The notes under the pieces: generated by a model
Database searches by the model: none
Seen by the model: the letters and a program-made list of their open reading frames with translations, nothing else
Told to the model about the DNA's origin: nothing
Made by a program: the position numbers and the translations under genes
Shown here: positions 52,113 through 60,138 of the stretch, piece by piece
Position numbering within the stretch: the first letter of the stretch is position 1
Layout of the letters: every line of letters starts with the position of its first letter
NCBI GenBank assembly: GCA_944385485.1
Contig: CALWXL010000001.1
Location: 57,072 to 121,071, forward strand
Direction: 5' to 3'
Length of the DNA: 64,000 nucleotides
Origin: an uncultured Oscillospiraceae bacterium
GTDB lineage: Bacteria; Bacillota; Clostridia; Oscillospirales; Oscillospiraceae

Positions 52113-54827
52113 TCAATCGTCTGGTTCCTGTGAGGCGCTGGGTTTGGCATCCGGGCTCTCACTGACTCCCGGATCCGGGGAAACCACAGGCTCACTGGGC
52201 AGGGGATCCGAAGGCTCAGGCTGGGCTTCTGTGTGCACAGTACACACACCACCGTTCTCCAGTCCATTGAAGATGGACATCAGAGCATAGGTATCTTCGA
52301 TGGCTGCGCCGGACTGATTGGCCTGGCGCTGATAGTCCACCATGGTCACCTGCTTCTTGGAGCTGTCCGGGCAATAGGGGCCTGCAATGTGATAGGCTCC
52401 CGTGGGATTTCCGTTGGCATTCAAAATGGGGCAGTCGGTACAGATGGTCACCGGCACATGACAGGTACAGTGCTGGGTGGGCACATCACTGCTGAGCAAG
52501 GTCATACTGGTGACACGGCTGCCTCGGATATCCAGAGAGCAGTTGTCCGTGGCCAGTTTGCCGCAGTCCTTACAAATGCCCACAGTCACCAGTCCAGCAG
52601 GCTCTGTGAAGCTTTCCTTGGGCAAGTTTTCATGCACCCGGCTCATGACCTTCTGCCACAACAGCGTAGAGGGACTGGGCCACATGCCGCCGATGGATTC
52701 ACTGTTGGAGTAACCAATCCAAACCGCCGCAGTATAGTGTTTGGTGTAGCCCACAAACCACTGGTCATAGGCATTATCCGTGGTACCCGTCTTACCGGCG
52801 ACAATCTGGCCGGAAATGCGGGCAGCCGTACCGGTACCGCTGCTGACCACGTTGGTGAGCATCTGGTTAATATAGTAGGTGGTACGCTGCTCCAGAATAT
52901 ACTCGGTAGAGGGAGTATTATCAATGAGCAGGTTTCCATCATGGTCCTTGACCGTCAAATAGGTGGTCGCCTCTGTGTAGGCACCGTCGCGGGGGAAGGT
53001 GGCATAGGCAGCTGCCATTTCAAAGGTAGAGATACCCTTGGTCAAACCACCGATGGCCAGCTGGCTGATACCCACATCTGTCTCTTCCACCAAAGTGCTG
53101 ATGCCAAACTTCTCGGTCATATACTCATAGGAGGTTCTGGGTGTGAGCATCTCCATGACGTTGGCCGACACGGTGTTAATCGAGACCGTGACACCTTCCA
53201 GCACCGTGGTCAGACCACGATAGCGGTTCGGTTCGTTTTTCAGCCAATAAGAACCCATCCACCGGGGCACATCATCGGTGACCGTTGCGGGCGTGATGAG
53301 TCCCTCTTCAATGGCGGGAGCATAGACTGCCAAAGGCTTGATGGACGAACCGGGCTGACGCACCGTATCTGTGGCGTGGTTCCAGCCTCGGTTGATGGTC
53401 TTTTCTCCCACATCACCGGCCAGAGCCACCACATATCCGGTTTCATTGTCCACCACGGTAATGCCCGACTTCATCTCCTGTCCACTCTGGGAGACATAGT
53501 TGAGGTTGCTCTTATCATTGTAAACCGCATCGACCGCCGCCTGCACCTCTGGGTCATAGGGAACCACAATTTGCAGGCCGCCGCTGTACACCATCTTGGT
53601 GACCACCTCATAGGACAGTCCAGTCTGCTCCATCAGGTCTGCGGTAACCTCGTCGATCACCGCCTCCACATACCAGGAATAGACCGTCTTGGTGCTGGTG
53701 TTTGCGTTGTTATACTCTTCCTTCTTTTCGTCATCCCAATCGCTGCGGAATACCAGCTCCTCGGCCTTGGCCTTCTCGGCCTCTTCCTTGCTGATGACTC
53801 GATCTCCACTTTCTTCGGGATCTGCCATCAGATTCAGGATCATCTCCTGTCGGGACTTGTTGTAGTCTCGAGCCGTCCACACCGTGCCGTCGTCAAAGCT
53901 GTCCTTGGCTCCACACTCCGAACACACATCATCCTTGGTCAAGGAGTACTTTTTACAGTTGGAGCACTGATAACGGGTGACTTCCAGCGTGGAATATGGG
54001 CTGTACAGAGAGGGGTTGTTGGTGATGCCGGCCAAGCTGGCACACTCGGCCAAAGACAGCTCGGAGACATCCTTGCCGAAGTACATCTGAGAGGCAGACT
54101 GCACCCCGTAGCACCCCTGTCCCAGGTAGATCTCATTGAGATAGTAGGTGATAATATCTTCCTTTGAATAGTTCTTCTCCAGTTCCAGAGCGGTGAAAAT
54201 CTCCAGAATCTTACGCTTGACCGTGACATCATCATACTCGGTGATATTCTTCACCAACTGCTGAGTCAGGGTGGAACCGCCGAACGTATTGCGCATGCCG
54301 ATGAACATATTGACAAATGCACCGGCCGTGCGGTACCAGTCCACACCGTTGTGCTCGTAAAAGCGCTTGTCCTCTACCACCACCACGGCATTGATCAGGT
54401 CCTGAGGAATGTCCTCGTAATCCACCCACTGGCGGTTTTCCGCACCCACCAATGTTTGCAACTCCACCAACTGACCATCCTTTTCATAGGAGATCACAGA
54501 GTTTTCATTGAGGCTGTACGAAGACAAATCCAGACTTGCCTGGGGAATAATGACGGTTTTGATATACACCGCAGCATAACAGGCCATAAATGCCCCGGTC
54601 ACAATACCCAGCAGCAGCAGCGTGCCAAGGACCTTTCCTACACGCATCGCAATGACGGATCCACGACTGGGCTTCTTCTTCCCACCGGTGCTGTGCTCTC
54701 GGCTCTGCCCGGCTCGGTGCTGGCTGTGCGCCGCCCGCTCTGAGCTGTGGTCCTGGGTCCGGGATGTGTCGTGTCGACGCCTGGGCCTGCGCTCAGGTGA
54801 GGGCCGATGTTGATTCATCTCTGACAT
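52113..54827 (-). CDS. Class A penicillin-binding protein (PBP1A type)
   Basis: 904 residues. A basic, Ser/His-rich cytoplasmic tail (1-58), one membrane span (about 65-90), a GT51 transglycosylase domain (about 110-280; EDKRFYEHNGVDW, GGSTLTQQLVKN), and a transpeptidase domain with SSIK near 492, SIN, and KTGTT near 677. Between them, near residues 285-305, lies a CSNC ... CSEC pair resembling a zinc ribbon. The C-terminal part has further cysteines (CKDCG, CTCH, CTDC) and an acidic Pro/Ser tail. It should polymerise and cross-link peptidoglycan outside the membrane. GGAGGT lies 8 nt before the ATG. Confidence 0.94.
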   Translation of the reverse strand: MSEMNQHRPSPERRPRRRHDTSRTQDHSSERAAHSQHRAGQSREHSTGGKKKPSRGSVIAMRVGKVLGTLLLLGIVTGAFMACYAAVYIKTVIIPQASLDLSSYSLNENSVISYEKDGQLVELQTLVGAENRQWVDYEDIPQDLINAVVVVEDKRFYEHNGVDWYRTAGAFVNMFIGMRNTFGGSTLTQQLVKNITEYDDVTVKRKILEIFTALELEKNYSKEDIITYYLNEIYLGQGCYGVQSASQMYFGKDVSELSLAECASLAGITNNPSLYSPYSTLEVTRYQCSNCKKYSLTKDDVCSECGAKDSFDDGTVWTARDYNKSRQEMILNLMADPEESGDRVISKEEAEKAKAEELVFRSDWDDEKKEEYNNANTSTKTVYSWYVEAVIDEVTADLMEQTGLSYEVVTKMVYSGGLQIVVPYDPEVQAAVDAVYNDKSNLNYVSQSGQEMKSGITVVDNETGYVVALAGDVGEKTINRGWNHATDTVRQPGSSIKPLAVYAPAIEEGLITPATVTDDVPRWMGSYWLKNEPNRYRGLTTVLEGVTVSINTVSANVMEMLTPRTSYEYMTEKFGISTLVEETDVGISQLAIGGLTKGISTFEMAAAYATFPRDGAYTEATTYLTVKDHDGNLLIDNTPSTEYILEQRTTYYINQMLTNVVSSGTGTAARISGQIVAGKTGTTDNAYDQWFVGYTKHYTAAVWIGYSNSESIGGMWPSPSTLLWQKVMSRVHENLPKESFTEPAGLVTVGICKDCGKLATDNCSLDIRGSRVTSMTLLSSDVPTQHCTCHVPVTICTDCPILNANGNPTGAYHIAGPYCPDSSKKQVTMVDYQRQANQSGAAIEDTYALMSIFNGLENGGVCTVHTEAQPEPSDPLPSEPVVSPDPGVSESPDAKPSASQEPDD

Positions 54828-54973
54828 ATTGGGTACCTCCGATGTATTGGGGCGAATCCTCGCCCATCTTGTCTTCCTTGTTCATTCATATTCCGAATTG
54901 TTTGACGTCATTTTCCTGAATTTCAGCTGAAATTTTCACCAATTTTCACCGATATCCAGAATTGACTCCAGAC
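54828..54973 (-). promoter_or_regulatory. Long leader of the PBP gene with repeats and a hairpin
   Basis: The predicted 5' UTR is about 140 nt. It holds a 16-bp palindrome AATTTCAGCTGAAATT (54919-54934), two tandem copies of AATTTTCACC (54931-54950), and a hairpin GGGCGA / TCGCCC (54862-54877) about 22 nt before the ribosome site. No known riboswitch is recognised. The palindrome and repeats may be protein sites. Confidence 0.4.
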
Positions 54974-55002
54974 ATTATAGCACATCCCCCTTCATTTGTC
55001 CA
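54974..55002 (-). promoter_or_regulatory. SigA-type promoter of the PBP gene
   Basis: Minus-strand TGGACA, 17-nt spacer, TATAAT. Confidence 0.75.
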
Positions 55003-55057
55003 CCCTGCCCCCCGTGCCCGTCTCCTTCCTTCGATGTTCTTTTCCCAATTCTCCCCC

Positions 55058-55086
55058 TTGCATTTTCTCTTCATTCCAGTTACAAT
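55058..55086 (+). promoter_or_regulatory. SigA-type promoter of the DUF1292 gene
   Basis: TTGCAT, 17-nt spacer, TACAAT, 51 nt before the start. It may also supply the 6S RNA precursor downstream. Confidence 0.75.
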
Positions 55087-55137
55087 AAACTCAGCGAAAG
55101 ACATTCGCCCAAATAAGCCCAAGGAGGACTTCAAGGC

Positions 55138-55425
55138 ATGAGCGAAGAATTTGGACCTGATTTTGTCACCGTCACCGACGAGGACGGCAACGAATTTGAA
55201 CTGGAGCATCTGGGCACACTGGACCATAAGGGCAACACCTACATGGCCTTTGTCCCTGCGGATATGGACGAAGACGACGAGGACTTTGGCCTGATTCTTC
55301 TGCGTGTGGCAGAGGAAAATGGCGAGCAGATCCTGGCCGACATCGACGACCAGACCGAGCTGGACGAGGTCTATGAGCAGTTTATGACCGAGTTGTTCGC
55401 AGACGACGAGGAAGCTTCTGAGTGA
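55138..55425 (+). CDS. DUF1292 family protein (YrzB-like)
   Basis: 95 residues, very acidic. The pattern FVTVTDEDGNEFELEHLGTL then YMAFVPAD and LILLRVAEENGEQIL is that of DUF1292/UPF0473. Function unknown; in Firmicutes it usually sits near alaS and yrrK (ruvX), which are not in this window. AAGGAGG precedes the ATG. Confidence 0.88.
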   Translation: MSEEFGPDFVTVTDEDGNEFELEHLGTLDHKGNTYMAFVPADMDEDDEDFGLILLRVAEENGEQILADIDDQTELDEVYEQFMTELFADDEEASE

Positions 55426-55435
55426 CCCCCTACCT

Positions 55436-55626
55436 CCCTGCCTTGTCTCGTGACCACTTTTTTAAAACCCACATCTCTATAACGGGATGTCCCCTCATCT
55501 GGCGGAGCGCAGGCCTCCCGGACCTCTTTACGAGGATTTGGACGTTGGAAGTGTGGAAACCAGATGGAGACAACCCACCTGCATTTGCGTGCAGGTTTTT
55601 AATTGAGTGGCACGGCTATGGCGGGG
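55436..55626 (+). ncRNA. ssrS: 6S RNA (RNA polymerase regulator)
   Basis: A 191-nt stretch folds into the 6S rod. Outer stem: CCCTGCC (55436-55442) with GGCGGGG (55620-55626), CGTG-A-CCACT (55449-55458) with AGTGGCACG (55606-55614), and TTAAAA with TTTTAA. A central bubble follows: 16 nt on the 5' side (55468-55483). The 3' side carries a small hairpin ACCTGCA / TGCAGGT, as in known 6S RNAs. The inner arm pairs GGG-A-TGTC with GACA-A-CCC and CATCTGG with CCAGATG and ends in a branched loop. 6S RNA binds the housekeeping holoenzyme in stationary phase and templates pRNA. In Bacillus 6S-1 lies next to yrvM (tcdA), and tcdA is nearby here. Ends are estimated from pairing. Confidence 0.8.
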
Positions 55627-55640
55627 ATTTTAGATTTTTC

Positions 55641-55673
55641 AGCGATGCAGGGACTTCTCTGCATCGCTTTTTC
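55641..55673 (+). terminator. Terminator of the 6S RNA
   Basis: Perfect 10-bp stem AGCGATGCAG / CTGCATCGCT, 8-nt loop, five T. Confidence 0.85.
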
Positions 55674-55707
55674 ACGCTCTGATTCCTGCCAATTTTTGAT
55701 TTTTTCC
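55674..55707. other. Gene-free AT-rich spacer
   Basis: A short stretch between the 6S terminator and the foldase promoter; nothing else is seen. Confidence 0.5.
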
Positions 55708-55736
55708 TTGAAAGCTCTGTTTCATCGTGCTATAAT
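55708..55736 (+). promoter_or_regulatory. SigA-type promoter of the foldase gene
   Basis: TTGAAA, 17-nt spacer, TATAAT. Confidence 0.8.
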
Positions 55737-55745
55737 ATGCCCGTT

Positions 55746-55796
55746 CGGCGCATCCTGTCAGATAGATGCGCCGATGTCCCCATATGCGGGGGACAT
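55746..55796 (+). promoter_or_regulatory. Two back-to-back stem-loops in the foldase leader
   Basis: CGGCGCATC / GATGCGCCG (55746-55773) is followed without a gap by ATGTCCCC / GGGGACAT (55774-55796). They start near the transcription start and lack a T run. No known riboswitch is recognised; mRNA stabilisation is possible. Confidence 0.45.
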
Positions 55797-55823
55797 CACT
55801 GTTAACTTGAGAGGATTGATACC

Positions 55824-57371
55824 ATGAGCGCATCCAGAGAGAAGAAGCAGCGCCAAGGCGTTGCCCCTTCTGACAAGAACGCCAAAGCCCGTTCCGAGCA
55901 GGCCGCCTACAAACGCAAGGTCCGCACCTACACCGCCATCGGCGTGGTGGTCGTGATCTTGGTTGCCGCCCTCCTCACCTGGAACTCCGGCTTTTTCCAG
56001 AGTCGTGCCACCGCAGCCACCATCGGTGACCACAAACTGACCGTGTCTGAGCTGAGTTACTACTACAATGGTATCCGCAGCGTGTACGCCAACTATCAGA
56101 TCATTGATACCACCAAGTCCGACAGCGAGCAGATGTACAACGAGGACGAGGGTACCACCTACCGGGATTATTTTCTGGATTCCGCTCTGACCCAGGCCCA
56201 GACTGTCCAGGCTCGCTATGATGCTGCTTTGGAAGCTGGTTATACCCTGGACGATATTCAGGAGGACCTGGACGCCGAGATTCAGGCCGTCAAGGACACC
56301 GCTGCCTCCGGTCTGTATAGTTACTCTGCCTATGTGAAGAATATGTACGGACGCTACATGAGCACCGGTACTTTTGAGGATCTGGTCGCTCGTAAGCTGC
56401 TGGCCACCAAGTACTACAACGATGTGATGGAGGAGACCTCGGACGGCTTTACCGATGAGGATTTGGACTCCTACTATCAGGAGCACAAGGATGATGTGGA
56501 CACCTTCAAGTACTCCTACCTCTACTTCAAGGCCGCTGACGTGGAGGACACCGATGCCGAAGGTAACACCCTGAGCAATGACGAGATTACCAAGCTCAAG
56601 GAGGAGGCCATGGCCGACGCCAAGGCCAAGGCCGACGAAGCTCTGGCTGCTTACCAGAATGGTTCCACTGTGGCCCAGGTCATCAACGAGTATTCTCCCG
56701 ACGATTCCAAGACCGACAACACTGTGGTGGGCACCAGTACCATTTCCAGCATCTACAAAGATGAGCTGCTGAAGCTGGAGCAGAACGAGGCCGCTGTGGT
56801 GGAGAATGCCGACACTGGTTATTACCTGATTGTCAACCAGGCTCGCTATCAGGACACCGCCACTCCCGCCACTATCCGTGACATTCTCATCAAGGCTGAA
56901 ACCACCACCGATGAGGACGGCAACACCGTTGTTCCCACCCAGGAAGCTTGGGACGCCGCTAAGGCCAAGGCCGATGAGGTTATGGCCAAGTGGGAGGAGA
57001 GCGACAAGACTCCCGAGGCCTTCGGCAAGCTGGCCGAGGAGTACTCTGCCAGCTCCAACGCCTCCAACGGCGGCCTGACCACCGGAGTGACTTCTGGCTC
57101 TCTGGGCGACGATCGGGATAGCTGGCTGTTTGATGAGGAGCGTACCGCTGGAGACATTACTACCATCCAGCACCAGGACAACCCTGATTCCTCCACCGCT
57201 TACTGGGGCTACCACATCACCTACTTCCAGGAGTGGGAAGAGGAATCCTGGAAGCAGACCGCCCGCTCTGCTCTCACCAGCGAGGCCATGACTGACTGGT
57301 CCGAGAAGTTGCTGGAGGGCGATGCCTATGCCATCAACCAGGCGGACGGCGCCAAGTACTTCGGTTTCTAA
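55824..57371 (+). CDS. Membrane-anchored SurA/PrsA-like peptidyl-prolyl isomerase
   Basis: 515 residues. A basic cytoplasmic N-terminus (1-32), one membrane span (about 36-52), then a SurA/PrsA-type chaperone region (about 60-260) and a parvulin-like rotamase part (about 310-450, with TPEAFGKLAEEYSASSNASN and GGLTTG). It should help fold secreted proteins on the outer face. There is no lipobox. Highly acidic and Tyr-rich. A ribosome site GAGAGGA lies about 9 nt before the ATG. Confidence 0.85.
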   Translation: MSASREKKQRQGVAPSDKNAKARSEQAAYKRKVRTYTAIGVVVVILVAALLTWNSGFFQSRATAATIGDHKLTVSELSYYYNGIRSVYANYQIIDTTKSDSEQMYNEDEGTTYRDYFLDSALTQAQTVQARYDAALEAGYTLDDIQEDLDAEIQAVKDTAASGLYSYSAYVKNMYGRYMSTGTFEDLVARKLLATKYYNDVMEETSDGFTDEDLDSYYQEHKDDVDTFKYSYLYFKAADVEDTDAEGNTLSNDEITKLKEEAMADAKAKADEALAAYQNGSTVAQVINEYSPDDSKTDNTVVGTSTISSIYKDELLKLEQNEAAVVENADTGYYLIVNQARYQDTATPATIRDILIKAETTTDEDGNTVVPTQEAWDAAKAKADEVMAKWEESDKTPEAFGKLAEEYSASSNASNGGLTTGVTSGSLGDDRDSWLFDEERTAGDITTIQHQDNPDSSTAYWGYHITYFQEWEEESWKQTARSALTSEAMTDWSEKLLEGDAYAINQADGAKYFGF

Positions 57372-57384
57372 TTGACCCTTTACA

Positions 57385-57419
57385 TTCCCCGGCGTACTGG
57401 TTACGCCGGGGAACTTTTT
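57385..57419 (+). terminator. Terminator between the foldase and tcdA
   Basis: Stem TTCCCCGGCGTA / TACGCCGGGGAA with a 5-nt loop, then CTTTTTA. It ends 15 nt before the tcdA start, so tcdA depends partly on read-through. Confidence 0.8.
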
Positions 57420-57434
57420 ATCAGGAGGTATCCC

Positions 57435-58160
57435 ATGGAAGACCAATTCATTCGCACCCGGATGCTGCTGGGCGACGAGGCCATCCAACGGCTCCAGAAC
57501 AGCCACGTTGCCATCTTTGGCCTGGGTGGTGTAGGCAGCTGGTGTGCTGAGGCCCTGTGCCGCTCCGGTGTGGGAGAACTGACTCTCGTTGATTTGGATG
57601 AGCTGTCCGTAAGCAACATCAACCGCCAAGCTTTTGCCCTCCACTCCACCGTGGGCATGAAAAAAGCGGAGGCCGCTGCCCTCCGCCTGTCTGACATCTC
57701 CCCTACCTGCCGTCTCCACCCCATAGCTGCCCGCTATGAGGCACAGACCCGGGAGGAATTTTTCACCCGCCCCTATGACTGCATCGTGGATGCCATTGAT
57801 CTGGTCTCCTGCAAGCTGGACCTGATTGAAACCGCCCACGCCCGGGGGATCCCCATGATCTCCGCCATGGGAACCGGAAACAAGTTGGACGCGCAGCAGC
57901 TGCGCATTGCAGACCTGTCCAAAACGGAGGGCTGCCCTCTGGCCCGCATTGTCCGGAAAGAACTGAAAGCCCGGGGGATCATCCACTACCCTGTGGTGTT
58001 CTCCCCCGAGCTTCCCTCTCGTGCTCATGATGGAACGGAGACCCCTCCGCCGGGCCGACGCTCTATCCCCGCCAGCTCCATGTGGGTCCCCGCCAGCGCA
58101 GGACTACTGCTGGCTCAGTGGGTCATCTCCCTGCTTGCCGACGGGCCCAAGCATCCCTGA
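57435..58160 (+). CDS. tcdA: tRNA threonylcarbamoyladenosine dehydratase
   Basis: TcdA cyclises t6A37 to ct6A in tRNAs reading ANN codons. 241 residues of the E1/ThiF family: nucleotide-binding GLGGVGSWCAEAL near 30, DLDELSVSNINRQ near 53, DAIDLVSCKLDLI near 120 and ISAMGTGNKLD. The ATG at 57435 follows AGGAGG. Its 3' end overlaps the convergent PAP2 gene by 38 bp. Confidence 0.92.
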   Translation: MEDQFIRTRMLLGDEAIQRLQNSHVAIFGLGGVGSWCAEALCRSGVGELTLVDLDELSVSNINRQAFALHSTVGMKKAEAAALRLSDISPTCRLHPIAARYEAQTREEFFTRPYDCIVDAIDLVSCKLDLIETAHARGIPMISAMGTGNKLDAQQLRIADLSKTEGCPLARIVRKELKARGIIHYPVVFSPELPSRAHDGTETPPPGRRSIPASSMWVPASAGLLLAQWVISLLADGPKHP

Positions 58161-58686
58161 CCCACAGCGTGATGCGGCTGGCCAGCACGCCGCATACGGT
58201 GCCAATCACCGCACCAGCCAACACGTCGGTGGGGAAATGCACCCCCACATACAGCCGAGACAATCCCATCAAGGCCGCAGCGATGATCGCTGCGGCCTTC
58301 GCCCATTTCTGAGGCAGAGTCAGCAGCAACGCCACACCAAAGGCAAACGCCGCTGTGGTGTGTCCCGACGGGAATGAATGGGGATCAGAGCTGGTAACCA
58401 GGCTCACAAAGTCCTCCATAGCCACCCAGGGCCGAGGCCGGGTAATCAGAGGCTTGATGGTCAGATTGGTCACCAGAAGTCCCAACCCCATGGCGGTCAG
58501 CGCAGTGGCTCCGCTCCACCGGGTCTTTCGAAACACCACCAACAACAAGGCAATCCCAATGAAGCATAGCCCTGCATTTCCCAGACTGGTGTAGGCAATC
58601 ACCAGTGGGTTGAGCCAATCTACGCGCCAGTGCTCAGCAATCCAGCACAGGAGGCTCTCATCCAATTGTTGTATTCCTTGCAACAC
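58123..58686 (-). CDS. PAP2-family membrane phosphatase
   Basis: 187 residues, about five membrane spans. The three phosphatase motifs are present: KPLITRPRP near 82, SFPSGHTT near 106, and SRLYVGVHFPTD near 153. These enzymes dephosphorylate undecaprenyl pyrophosphate or phosphatidyl lipids; the substrate is not certain. The start is a GTG at 58686, 8 nt after AAAGGAG; the longer frame has no ribosome site. Confidence 0.88.
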   Translation of the reverse strand: MLQGIQQLDESLLCWIAEHWRVDWLNPLVIAYTSLGNAGLCFIGIALLLVVFRKTRWSGATALTAMGLGLLVTNLTIKPLITRPRPWVAMEDFVSLVTSSDPHSFPSGHTTAAFAFGVALLLTLPQKWAKAAAIIAAALMGLSRLYVGVHFPTDVLAGAVIGTVCGVLASRITLWVRDAWARRQAGR

Positions 58687-58703
58687 GATATATGCTCCTT
58701 TCC

Positions 58704-58733
58704 TTGACCAGAGGGCCAAGCGTATTGTATAAT
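58704..58733 (+). promoter_or_regulatory. Promoter of the glycosyltransferase gene
   Basis: TTGACC, 18-nt spacer, TATAAT, 86 nt before the start. It begins only 17 nt upstream of the divergent PAP2 gene. Confidence 0.6.
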
Positions 58734-58818
58734 TCTCATAGCGCAAAATTAGGTTTATTCTACTGTATTTTGTCTGGATATGCAAGAAGATTTTCACAGG
58801 ATCTCTGAGGTGAGTGAC

Positions 58819-59898
58819 ATGAAGCAACTGCTATGCCTGTCCCATACTCCATGGCAGGCTCGCCCCAACCGAACCCAACAACTGCTGGCCCGGCTCAACG
58901 ATGTACAGATTCTCTTTATTGAGCCCCCGGTTTCCCCGGGAGTGCCCAAACCCAAGCAGGGGCGAAAAATGCGCCCCCATATTACCGTCTACACCCTTCC
59001 CACCCCTGTGCTGGCCCACTGGGGACACCCCTCCATCCAAAAGCGCAACGACACTCGCGCTGCCTACTTCATCCATCGCGTTTTGGCTCACCACCACTTC
59101 ATTGAGCCCGTGCTGTGGTGTACCAGCCCACAGCAGGCCATTTATCTGGATCACATCGCGTACAGTGGTCTGATTTACGACTGTTACCGGGAATGGCCGG
59201 AGCGCGATGTGGACCAGGAGAGCGACCTGACCTGTCACGCCGATGTGGTATTTGCTGCATCTCCCGGTCTGGTGCAGCGCCTCTCCCCTTGCAACGACAA
59301 TGTGGTGCTCTTGCCCAACGGAGTCAACGACCGCATGTTCACCCGGACAGGTCTCGCAGTCCCCATGCAGCTCTCCAAGCTCTCCTCCCCCATTCTGGGG
59401 CGTGTGGGGGACATCAACGACCGCATCGAACTGGAGCCCATGCTTCGGGCTGCCCGCATCCACCCTGAGTGGACCTTTTTGCTCATGGGCCGTGTGACCA
59501 CCGGGGTGCGCACCCGCCTGAAGCGATACCCCAACATCGTCCTCACCGGACCTGTCAACCCGGTGGAACTGCCCGACTATCTGTACGCCTGCGACGTACT
59601 CTTTGACCTGTTCCACACAGATCTGAAGGGCAGTGATGTGATCCCTTCCCGCATCTACGAATACCTGGCATCGGGCAAACCCATTGTGTCCATGATCGAT
59701 TCCAACCAGGTAGAAGTATTCCCCGACGTGATTTATACTGCCTATGATGCCTCTGGCTTTCTCCGCCGTTGTCAACGGGCTTTAGAAGAGGAATCCTCTC
59801 TGGCCGCCCCTCGCAGACAGAACTATGCCTGCCAGGCCTCGTGGGCGGGAAGAGCCCGGGTGGTGATGGAAATTTTGGAACATACCGGGTTATTCTGA
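58819..59898 (+). CDS. Group 1-like glycosyltransferase
   Basis: 359 residues with a GT-B layout: N-terminal LCLSHTPWQARPNRTQQLL, the middle segment VVLLPNGVNDRMF, and a C-terminal donor-site half with the family pattern PNIVLTGPVNPVELPDYLYA and SRIYEYLASGKPIVS. It resembles TuaH-type enzymes of cell-surface polysaccharide synthesis. No other polysaccharide genes are adjacent, so the acceptor is unknown. The ATG at 58819 follows GAGGTGA. Confidence 0.82.
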   Translation: MKQLLCLSHTPWQARPNRTQQLLARLNDVQILFIEPPVSPGVPKPKQGRKMRPHITVYTLPTPVLAHWGHPSIQKRNDTRAAYFIHRVLAHHHFIEPVLWCTSPQQAIYLDHIAYSGLIYDCYREWPERDVDQESDLTCHADVVFAASPGLVQRLSPCNDNVVLLPNGVNDRMFTRTGLAVPMQLSKLSSPILGRVGDINDRIELEPMLRAARIHPEWTFLLMGRVTTGVRTRLKRYPNIVLTGPVNPVELPDYLYACDVLFDLFHTDLKGSDVIPSRIYEYLASGKPIVSMIDSNQVEVFPDVIYTAYDASGFLRRCQRALEEESSLAAPRRQNYACQASWAGRARVVMEILEHTGLF

Positions 59899-59959
59899 CC
59901 ATGGCCTTAGAAAATGCCCCCTGTGACATTGTGTAAGCTAACGAAAAAAATTTTATACC

Positions 59960-59989
59960 TTGATTTGCACGGGAATTTATGTATAGAAT
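59960..59989 (+). promoter_or_regulatory. Promoter of the purine operon
   Basis: TTGATT, 18-nt spacer, TAGAAT. The transcription start near 59996 gives a 170-nt leader to purE. Confidence 0.55.
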
Positions 59990-60020
59990 AAAGATACTTT
60001 TTGTAGAGAGGTGTTGCCCT

Positions 60021-60092
60021 GTGAAGGCCGAGCATTTTTCTGTTGCATCTGGTATGTCTCAGGGCATCTCTGCGTCCAAATTCCGTCCATAA
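60021..60092 (+). CDS. Candidate leader peptide upstream of purE
   Basis: 24 codons from a GTG, reading MKAEHFSVASGM then SQGISASKFRP and a TAA stop. GAGAGGTG lies 7 nt upstream, a near-ideal site. The stop is 3 nt before the terminator stem at 60096. A second pairing, AGAGA ... TGCCCTG (60005-60021) with CAGGGCATCTCT (60060-60071), covers its start region. The geometry matches attenuators controlled by leader translation. No purine-related codon bias is visible in the peptide. It could instead be chance within an unrecognised riboswitch. Confidence 0.4.
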   Translation: MKAEHFSVASGMSQGISASKFRP

Positions 60093-60095
60093 TCC

Positions 60096-60138
60096 AAACA
60101 GGCCGACTACACTCATGTGGTTGGCCTGTTTGCTTTTT
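60096..60138 (+). terminator. Leader terminator (attenuator) of the purine operon
   Basis: AAACAGGCCGACTACA pairs with TGTGGTTGGCCTGTTT across CTCA (one mismatch, one G-U), then GC and five T. It lies within the purE leader 27 nt before the purE ATG, so operon expression requires read-through. Confidence 0.75.

Noticed and set aside
55577-55600. A hairpin plus T run that looks like a terminator
   Set aside because: In the 6S fold it is the small hairpin on the 3' side of the central bubble, and the T run pairs with TTAAAA at 55462-55467. A better terminator follows at 55641.
55487-55606. A 39-codon ORF (MSPHLAERRPP...) inside the DUF1292-foldase gap
   Set aside because: No ribosome site, and the same bases form the paired arms of the 6S RNA. 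The apparent conservation of such peptides is better explained by the RNA.
55758-58028. A 756-codon open frame on the minus strand, opposite the foldase and tcdA
   Set aside because: It is antisense to two well-supported genes, has a Gly/His/Val-rich composition with no family motif, and no ribosome site. High G+C and codon bias leave such shadow frames open.
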